Of a stretch of 64,000 bases of DNA, positions 58,618 through 64,000 are shown one piece after another. The position numbers and the translations under genes are program-made. How positions within the stretch are numbered: the stretch's first letter is position 1; the number at the start of each line of letters is the position of its first letter. Under the pieces are notes generated by a model that was not told where the DNA came from, ran no database searches, and worked only from the letters and a program-made list of their open reading frames with translations. Origin of the DNA: Basidiobolus meristosporus CBS 931.73 (Eukaryota > Basidiobolomycota > Basidiobolomycetes > Basidiobolales > Basidiobolaceae); NCBI GenBank assembly GCA_002104905.1, contig MCFE01000239.1, positions 55,624-119,623 on the forward strand, written 5' to 3'.

Positions 58618-59910
58618 AACCACTGGTTGGTGTAATCTTTATTGTCAATCATTGTGAAAATAAAGAAGTCAGGGATTGATTCTGGAGTCTTGTAACATAT
58701 TTGTACTGACACTTTGGGCTAATATGTAGATAGGTTGCTATTTCTTGTAGTTCCTCTGCATTGAATAGAGTGTTGAGAGGGAGTGGTGGTAGCACTAGCA
58801 ATAATAACTTATGATCTATGTATTGTGATGTGCTTTTGCCAATTGGTGATATAAAGCAAAGAAATGGGGTTTGCTGATTTACATACTCTTGCCATAGTTG
58901 ATAAAGATACTTGCTATATGCTTCTTTGGGGTTTCTTCTCCCCTCTATTGCTTTGACAAATTGCTGGACTTTTGGGCACCCAATGATACTTGTCCAACAG
59001 GAGTTATTTTGAAGCATCTTGCGTGAAACCCATGCTTGTATCAACTCATTTGTTGATTTTTGGAGTTGAATATGTAGTCTTGTATGGAGGTACAAAATTC
59101 TAATTGAATACAGGAGTAGTCCAAAAGTTGCCAGAACTGTGTGGTGATACTGTGTTGGTGGGAGCCATGGTAATAAAGTATAAATGCTGTGAGAAACAAA
59201 CTTGTCCAGTTTTGTCAGGTATCTTGTTGGAATAGGCATTATTGCCAATCCAAACACCAGTACTGGGAGCACAAACTGCTTGAGTAACAAGTGACATTGG
59301 CTCAAAGATAAATCTGGTGGTGTAACAGAGACTAACTTGTGTAAAGCATGCCATGCAAGTGCTATTTGCCTCCACACATGTGCTTTTACATCCAGACCAG
59401 ATGCAGTAAATGGAAGCCCTAGATAGCTGACAGTTTCTGCTGGGTGCAGAGTTTGAGAGTTCAGCATGATACTGCATCCAACTGGCTTGGTTTTTGCCAT
59501 TGAGAGACTAAGATTGTTTTGTGTAAGGTAGCTGACAATCAGGTCAGAGTCTTTTTTCAAATTACTGGAAGAGATACAAATATCATCTGAGTATAGAGTT
59601 GTAAGTGCAGAGGCTTCCAAGGCAGGAAAGTTGTTCATAAAGATGGCAAATAGTAGAGGGCATAGTACAGATCCCTGCACTACCCCATTTGGAACATCAT
59701 AAGTGGTAGATTGCATATTTGGATGCAAAATGTAGGCCTTTGAGTCCTGATATAAAGCCATGATAAGAGCTGTAATTGAAGGTCCAGCAAAAGCTTCAAG
59801 TTTTCTCCAAAGTAGGTTACGGTCAACTGCATCAAATGCATGGGTAATATCCAAGAGTACTGCTGGAAATTTGTTACAGAGTGTGTGGTCATGGCTTAGC
59901 ATCACAGCCA
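58618..59910 (-). mobile_element. Telomeric LINE B (family 2), 5'-truncated
   Basis: The 3' end at 58618 abuts a degenerate telomeric run (58589-58617: GGGTTAGGGTAGGGGG then TAGGG and extra G). The 5' end at 59910 abuts TTAGGGGGGAGGG. The 3' untranslated region is only about 31 nt and carries the shared module in diverged form: CTTTATT / AATAAAG stem, then an ACCA-ACCAG-TGGT hairpin in place of TCACC / GGTGA. This is the only family 2 copy in the window. Confidence 0.88.
58649..59910 (-). CDS. LINE reverse transcriptase, C-terminal 420 residues
   Basis: An open frame that enters from the truncated 5' end. RT motifs in order: KFPAVLLDITHAFDAVDRNL (catalytic Asp of motif A), PNGVVQGSVLCPLLFAIFMN (motif B), TTLYSDDICISSS (motif C, catalytic Asp-Asp but YSDD instead of the common YADD or FADD), then TVSYLGLPFTASGL and a long C-terminal region (WVSRKMLQNNSCW). 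Endonuclease and the finger subdomain are lost by truncation. No stop interrupts the remaining frame, so the element was added recently or is under little decay. Confidence 0.88.
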
Positions 59911-59922
59911 TTAGGGGGGAGG

Positions 59923-60458
59923 GAAAGTCACCAAGGTAGGTGAAATCTTTATTTGATTTCAGACAAGTCTAACTACAAATAAAGAAGCCAGCTGGGAATA
60001 GAAGATTCCCAAAGTAAACACAAAGTTGAAAATAAATAAATCTAAGCTAAAGTTAAGGCAGTATCCCAGAGTACACTGGAGTTCAGGTTCATGGGGGAGT
60101 GAAGTAGATAAGCTTGAGAAATATAATAATCTTTTAAGAAGTGGGTAACAGCAGGAGAAGGGGAGTTTTTGATAAGTGAGGTGAATCTGGAGAGCAGAGA
60201 TTCCTCTAAGGAGAAGGTCTTGTAAACTGGAGAATCAGGAAACTCTTTAAAGGCATGGTCAGTAGGTTCCCAGAAAAACTGGTCAGAGACATTTTGAGAG
60301 AATTGTTTAGCAATACTTTTGTCAAGTACTACCTCTAGAGTGTGATGGTTGATAAATCTCATGTTAACAATCTTGGATAAATTATAACCTTGTTGCTTGA
60401 GATACATCCTATGCTCAGATATGGGAATGAACTCCACATTGGCAAAGTAGCAGACAGC
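59923..60458 (-). mobile_element. Telomeric retroelement C (family 1), 5'-truncated
   Basis: Matches the 3' 530 bp of element A, with a perfect TCACC-TACCTT-GGTGA hairpin. The 3' junction is TTAGGGGGGAGGG (59911-59922). The 5' truncation at 60458 falls inside ORF1 (codons for CYFANVEF) and meets TTAGGGTTAGGGGGG. The ORF1 C-terminal part is intact at 60042-60437 (131 codons from the first Met) and shows what element A lost by frameshift. Confidence 0.88.
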
Positions 60459-60473
60459 TTAGGGTTAGGGGGG

Positions 60474-61828
60474 AGACAGTCACCAACAGGTGAAATCTTT
60501 ATTTCAGCTGAAACAAAGAAGCCAGCGCTACTGTGGTAGCTTTGATACAAGAGTGTGTAGCTGAGGGGAATTTGTAGGTAAGTTAATAAGAAGTGATGAT
60601 AGTTCTTCAGTGCTAAACACACTGTTCAGTGGGAAGGGGGGTAGCAAGAGAGGTAAGAATGACTTGTGAACAACATTAATGAGGGGAATGTGATAAGGAT
60701 TGATATTCATCATAAAGGGAGTGTGCTGCTGCAGATATTGTTGCCAAAGGTCTGTCAAGTACTTCAGGTAGGCCAGCTTGGGTTTTTCTGACTGCAGAAT
60801 ATAGTGAGCAAACTTCTTGACTTCAGGATCTCCAAGTATAGTTCTCCTGCAGGAGTCAGGTGTAGTGTGGTGTGTTCTCTTCCAGGCCTTAATCAGTGGG
60901 TTGTTGCAGTTGTGAAGTCTGAGGTATAATCTGGTTCTAAGGTAGAGAAGTCTGATCTTATAGGGCATAAACCCAAAAGCACCAAGAATAGCATGTCTGT
61001 AGGGGCATTCAGGCAAATGAGGCACCAAGGAGGTAATGCACCATACTGCAAACTTGTCAAGCTTAGTGCAGTCTCTAGAAGTAAGAGAGAGAAGTGGTAA
61101 GCCAAATTCCAGGACAGGGAAGACAAACTGCTTGAGTAGAAGGAGGCAGCTGGGAGCTGAAGTGGTAGGAGGAGTAACAGCCAGTAGCTTGTGGAGTGCC
61201 TGTCTTGCCAGGATAATTCTCTTCTTCAGGTGTGCTCCAGAGTCTAGTCCAGTAGGAAGGAAAGGAAAGCCAAGATATGTAGCAGAAACCTGAGCAGGTA
61301 GAGTGGAGTTCTCCAAGTTGATGGGAGAGCCCAAAGGTACTGTCTTTGCAATGGAAAGCTGGAGATTATTCTTCTGCAGATACTGGTGGATGGTCTGGGA
61401 GTCTTGTTGCACATTGGAGGAGGAAGTTCTGATGTCATCAGCAAAGAGAGTAACCAGGCAGTCAGCTGAGAGTCTTGGGAAATCACTCAGGAAGATGGCA
61501 AACAGTATAGGACCAAGCACAGAGCCTTGAACCACTCCATTAGGAACTGAGAACACAGCTGATTGCTCACTTGGGTGCAGAATTCTTGCTTGTGGATCCA
61601 GAAACAGAGACCTGACAAGGAGGGTGAGAGAGATACTGGAGAAGCATTGCAACTTGGACCAAAGCAGATTTCTGTCAACTGAATCAAAGGCCTTAGTAAT
61701 ATCAAACAGAACAGAGGGATACTTGCACTGGAAAGAGTGATCTTGGCTAAGTATGACTGCATATTCCAAGGAGAGGCCAGGAACAAAGCCAAACTGTGCA
61801 GGATGAAACTTGAGGGAGTCAGAGTAGA
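60474..61828 (-). mobile_element. Telomeric LINE D (family 3), 5'-truncated
   Basis: The 3' end abuts TTAGGGTTAGGGGGG (60459-60473). The 5' end at 61828 abuts GGGTTAGGGGGGGG. The 3' untranslated part is 54 nt and contains the near-perfect inverted repeat CTTTGTTTCAG / CTGAAATAAAG, then TCACC-TGTT-GGTGA, then ACTGTCTCCCCCC. It is the longest RT-bearing copy. Confidence 0.9.
60528..61828 (-). CDS. LINE reverse transcriptase, C-terminal part (family 3)
   Basis: An open frame of about 433 residues from the truncation to TAA at 60528. Motifs: FGFVPGLSLEYAVILSQDHS, then PSVLFDITKAFDSVDRNLLW (motif A), NGVVQGSVLGPILFAIFLSD (motif B), LFADDIRTSSS (motif C, FADD), SATYLGFPFLPTGLDSG, and a C-terminal region shared with B (LLLKQFVFPVLEFGLPLLSL; LWQQYLQQHTPF). 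Any endonuclease and ORF1 would lie upstream and are absent. The few codons read across the junction are telomeric sequence and not part of the protein. Confidence 0.9.
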
Positions 61829-61916
61829 GGGTTAGGGGGGGGAAAGTCACCAAGTGGTGAAATCTTTATTTACTTATGACAAGTATCTAAAGAAGCCAAG
61901 TTAATCTGAAGTAATT

Positions 61917-62035
61917 CCTAGAAAGCTAGGTCTGAGAGATATCTTCCTGGTAAGCCAGGTCTGAGAGTTGAGAAGCTGAGTGGTACTATATTTCCTAGTT
62001 AGCTAGGTCCGAGAGAGGTTTCCTGGAAAGCCAGG
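61917..62035 (-). repeat. Four covarying mini-hairpins in SINE E
   Basis: CCTAGAAAGCTAGG (61917-61930), CCTGGTAAGCCAGG (61946-61959), CCTAGTTAGCTAGG (61994-62007) and CCTGGAAAGCCAGG (62022-62035), each followed by TCTGAGAG or a variant. The fourth stem pair is A-T in two units and G-C in two. The same four occur in SINE G at 62516-62634. Confidence 0.8.
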
Positions 62036-62293
62036 CCTGAGAAGTGAGAATCTGAATATATCTGAGCTAAGTTATCATGGTTTGCGGTAGCGGAATTGTG
62101 GCCAGAATGGCCAGTAGACTGGGGGAACTGAGATGAATTTCTGGGCGATCACTGGCCAAATTTACTAGGCAAATCTGGCCAATTAGCATTTCAAGGATTT
62201 CAGCCAATCAGAGCCTTTACTTTGCCCGATGGTTGATCAAGCCATCTCCCAATGAGCACACATCAATTTATTAATCAAATTTTGCTGGATCCA

Positions 62294-62347
62294 GGATTTG
62301 AACCCACATCCATGGGTATGGAAGGGTTAGGGATAACCACAAGGCTA
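62294..62347 (-). promoter_or_regulatory. RNA polymerase III A and B boxes of SINE E
   Basis: On the minus strand, TAGCCTTGTGG (62347-62337) matches the A box TRGCNNAGYNGG with one change and one missing base. GGTTCAAATCC (62304-62294) matches the B box GGTTCRANTCC. The 32-base spacing between them is that of a tRNA gene. The T-stem pairs poorly, so this is a tRNA-derived promoter rather than a working tRNA. Confidence 0.7.
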
Positions 62348-62380
62348 AGTGTTCTTGGTTAAGGGTTAGGGTTAGGGGGG

Positions 62381-62427
62381 AGACAGTCACCAACAGGTGA
62401 AATCTTTATTTCAGTTGAAACAAAGAA
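62381..62427 (-). mobile_element. Telomeric retroelement F: 47 bp family 3 stub
   Basis: Only the last 47 nt of family 3 are present (from the AAAGAAG base of the first stem to the AGACAGTCACC end), between TTAGGGTTAGGGGGG on the left and GGGTTAGGGGGAGG on the right. It is thus little more than the two-hairpin module and gives a lower bound on the sequence joined to the telomere. Confidence 0.88.
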
Positions 62428-62441
62428 GGGTTAGGGGGAGG

Positions 62442-62913
62442 AAAGTCACCAAGTGGTGAAATCTTTATTTACTTATGACAAGTATCTAAAGAAGCCAAGT
62501 TAATCTGAAGTAATTCCTAGAAAGCTAGGTCTGAGAGATATCTTCCTGGTAAGCCAGGTCTGAGAGTTGAGAAGCTGAGTGGTACTATATTTCCTAGTTA
62601 GCTAGGTCTGAGAGAGGTTTCCTGGAAAGCCAGGCCTGAGAAGTGAGAATCTGAGTATATCTGAGGTGAGTTGTACTGATTTGCGGTAGCTTGTTTGTGG
62701 CCAGAATGGCCAGTAGACTGGGGGAACTGAGGGGTATTTCTGGGCGATCACTGGCCAAATTTACTAGGCAAATTTGACCAATTAGCATTTCAAGGATTTC
62801 AGCCAATCAGAGCCTTTACTTTGCCCGATGGTTGATCAATTTATTGATCAAATTTTGTTGGATCCATGATTTGAACCCACAACCATGGGTATGGAAGGGT
62901 TAGGGATAACCAC
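62442..62913 (-). mobile_element. Telomeric SINE G (family 4), 5'-truncated in the A box
   Basis: Close copy of SINE E at an offset of 599 bp through the hairpin region, with a short internal deletion (about 25 bp) before the tRNA-like head. It is truncated at 62913 within the A-box region (AACCAC then TTAGGGG). The B box here is GGTTCAAATCA, one base from consensus. Confidence 0.87.
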
Positions 62914-62923
62914 TTAGGGGGGG

Positions 62924-63789
62924 AGACAGTCACCAACAGGTGAAATCTTTATTTCAGTTGAAACAAAGAAGCCAGCGCTACTGTTGTAGCTTTGATACAA
63001 GAGTGTGTAGCTGAGGGGAATTTGTAGGTAAGTTAATAAGAAGTGATGATAGTTCTTCAGTGCTCAAGACACTGTTCAGTGGGAAGGGGGGTAGCAAGAG
63101 AGGTAAGAATGACTTGTGAACAACATTAATGAGGGGAATGTGATAAGGATTGATATTCATCATAAAGGGAGTGTGCTGCTGCAGATATTGCTGCCAAAGG
63201 TCTGTCAAGTACTTCAGGTAGGCCAGCTTGGGTTTTTCTGACTGCAGAATATAGTGAGCAAACTTCTTGACTTCAGGATCTCCAAGTATAGTTCTCCAGC
63301 AGGAGTCAGGTGTAGTGTGGTGTGTTCTCTTCCAGGCCTTAATCAGTGGGTTGTTGCAGTTGTGAAGTCTGAGGTATAATCTGGTTCTAAGGTAGAGAAG
63401 TCTGATCTTATAGGGCATAAACCCAAAAGCACCAAGAATAGCATGTCTGTAGGGGCATTCAGGCAAATGAGGCACCAAGGAGGTAATGCACCATACTGCA
63501 AACTTGTCAAGCTTAGTGCAGTCTCTAGAAGTAAGAGAGAGAAGTGGTAAGCCAAATTCCAGGACAGGGAAGACAAACTGCTTGAGTAGAAGGAGGCAGC
63601 TGGGAGCTGAAGTTGTAGGAGGAGTAACAGCCAGTAGCTTGTGGAGTGCCTGTCTTGCCAGGATAATTCTCTTCTTCAGGTGTGCTCCAGAGTCTAGTCC
63701 AGTAGGAAGGAAAGGAAAGCCAAGATATGTAGCAGAAACCTGAGCAGGTAGAGTGGAGTTCTCCAAGTTGATGGAGAGCCCAAAGGTAC
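62924..63789 (-). mobile_element. Telomeric LINE H (family 3), outermost element
   Basis: Nearly identical to the 3' 866 bp of LINE D. The 3' end is against TTAGGGGGGG (62914-62923), and the truncated 5' end at about 63789 is directly capped by the telomere. A T shared between element and repeat (GGTAC-T-TAGGG) makes the exact join ambiguous by one base. Near identity to D points to a recent insertion. Confidence 0.92.
62978..63789 (-). pseudogene. LINE reverse transcriptase fragment (after the catalytic motif)
   Basis: Codes for the C-terminal 262 residues of the family 3 RT from MENSTLPAQVSATYLGFPF to the stop at 62978. It lacks motifs A-C and so cannot be active. One base is missing near 63770 relative to D (GGAGAGCCC in place of GGGAGAGCCC on the plus strand), which shifts the last few codons before the truncation. 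Confidence 0.85.
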
Positions 63790-64000
63790 TTAGGGTTAGG
63801 GTTAGGGTTAGGGTTAGGGTTAGGGTTAGGGTTAGGGTTAGGGTTAGGGTTAGGGTTAGGGTTAGGGTTAGGGTTAGGGTTAGGGTTAGGGTTAGGGTTA
63901 GTTAGGTTAGGGTTAGGGTTAGGGTTAGGGTTAGGGTTAGGGTTAGGGTTAGGGTTAGGGTTAGGGTTAGGGTTAGGGTTAGGGTTAGGGTTAGGTTAGG
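63790..64000 (+). repeat. Terminal telomere repeat array, TTAGGG
   Basis: About 35 tandem TTAGGG units running to the window end, G-rich strand 3' outward, as at a true right-hand chromosome end. Irregular units occur at about 63897-63909 (TTAG and TTAGG) and in the last dozen bases (TTAGG). These may be telomerase slips or assembly noise. Confidence 0.97.

Larger units (their letters stand above)
61843..62358 (-). mobile_element. Telomeric SINE E (family 4), near full length
   Basis: No protein-coding capacity. The sense-strand 5' end (about 62358) is a tRNA-related head with A and B boxes; the body holds four small hairpins; the 3' end carries the module shared with the LINEs (TAAATAAAGATTTCACC, hairpin TCACC-ACTT-GGTGA, then CTTTCC and a C run). 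The 3' junction is GGGTTAGGGGGGGG (61829-61842). The 5' junction is TTAAGGGTTAGGGTTAGGG (62359 on). Sharing a tail with RT-coding elements is the usual way SINEs are mobilised. Confidence 0.82.

Noticed and set aside
58120-58623. Leu/Ser-rich 167-codon frame antisense-frame to ORF1 of element A
   Set aside because: A frame-shifted reading of the same strand through the ORF1 gene; composition is that of a shadow, with no motif.
60893-61293. Extra frames on both strands within LINE D, repeated exactly in LINE H
   Set aside because: Alternative frames of the RT gene. The repetition comes from the element being present twice.
63790-64000. CRISPR-like or satellite interpretation of the terminal tandem array
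   Set aside because: Perfect 6 bp TTAGGG units without spacers at the sequence end are telomere repeats.

Overview
The window is the right-hand end of a eukaryotic chromosome, almost certainly fungal. It finishes in about 210 bp of TTAGGG telomere repeats (63790-64000). The genes carry many short GT-AG introns of roughly 30-110 bp. They encode a yeast-type histidinol-phosphate aminotransferase, mitochondrial DNA polymerase gamma, a Pom33/Tts1/TMEM33 protein, a Rab-GAP, copines and 7TM receptors. Copines plus rhodopsin-like receptors, short introns and LINE ORF1-type proteins suggest an early-diverging (zygomycete-grade) fungus. That placement is inference, not proof.

Layout: 1.4-2.7 kb HIS5; 2.9-4.5 kb decayed copia LTRs; 7.3-8.7 kb F-box/LRR gene; 10.2-11.7 kb secreted basic protein; 12.1-13.1 kb Pom33-type gene (five exons, reconstructed here); 15.3-18.1 kb copine 1 (18 exons); 18.6-22.7 kb nest of Ty1/copia LTRs and gag/protease fragments; 23.8-26.7 kb copine 2, near-identical to copine 1 over its last 2.2 kb; 27.3-30.9 kb MIP1; 31.8-32.8 kb GPCR-like gene; 33.6-34.6 kb N-formylglutamate amidohydrolase-like gene; 35.7-37.1 kb mitochondrial carrier; 39.6-42.0 kb TBC Rab-GAP; 42.7-43.5 kb basic disordered protein; 44.9-46.6 kb BTB plus CAP-Gly protein; 46.6-52.6 kb gene-poor; 52.6-53.1 kb GNAT acetyltransferase of bacterial look; 54.9-55.8 kb 7TM gene; 57.0-57.7 kb truncated copia element.

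The last 6.3 kb (57.67-64.0 kb) is the most unusual part. Eight 5'-truncated retroelements of four families sit head-to-tail, all on the minus strand with the 3' end toward the centromere. Each is separated from the next by only a partial repeat to about three repeats of TTAGGG. Two families encode LINE-type reverse transcriptase, one encodes only an ORF1-like protein, and one is a tRNA-derived SINE. All four end in the same structural module: a CTTTATT...AATAAAG-type stem, then a short hairpin (TCACC...GGTGA in three families), then a C run that abuts TTAGGG. The polarity is what is expected if element RNA is reverse-transcribed from the G-rich 3' overhang of a shortened telomere, with TTAGGG then added to the new end. 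The innermost element is attached to the broken end of a copia element, which looks like healing of a terminal deletion.

The host genes are mostly single-copy housekeeping or signalling genes with no operon-like logic. The long gaps contain no gene I can support, and I say so for each. Exon boundaries were assigned by hand from GT-AG sites, reading phase and family conservation.
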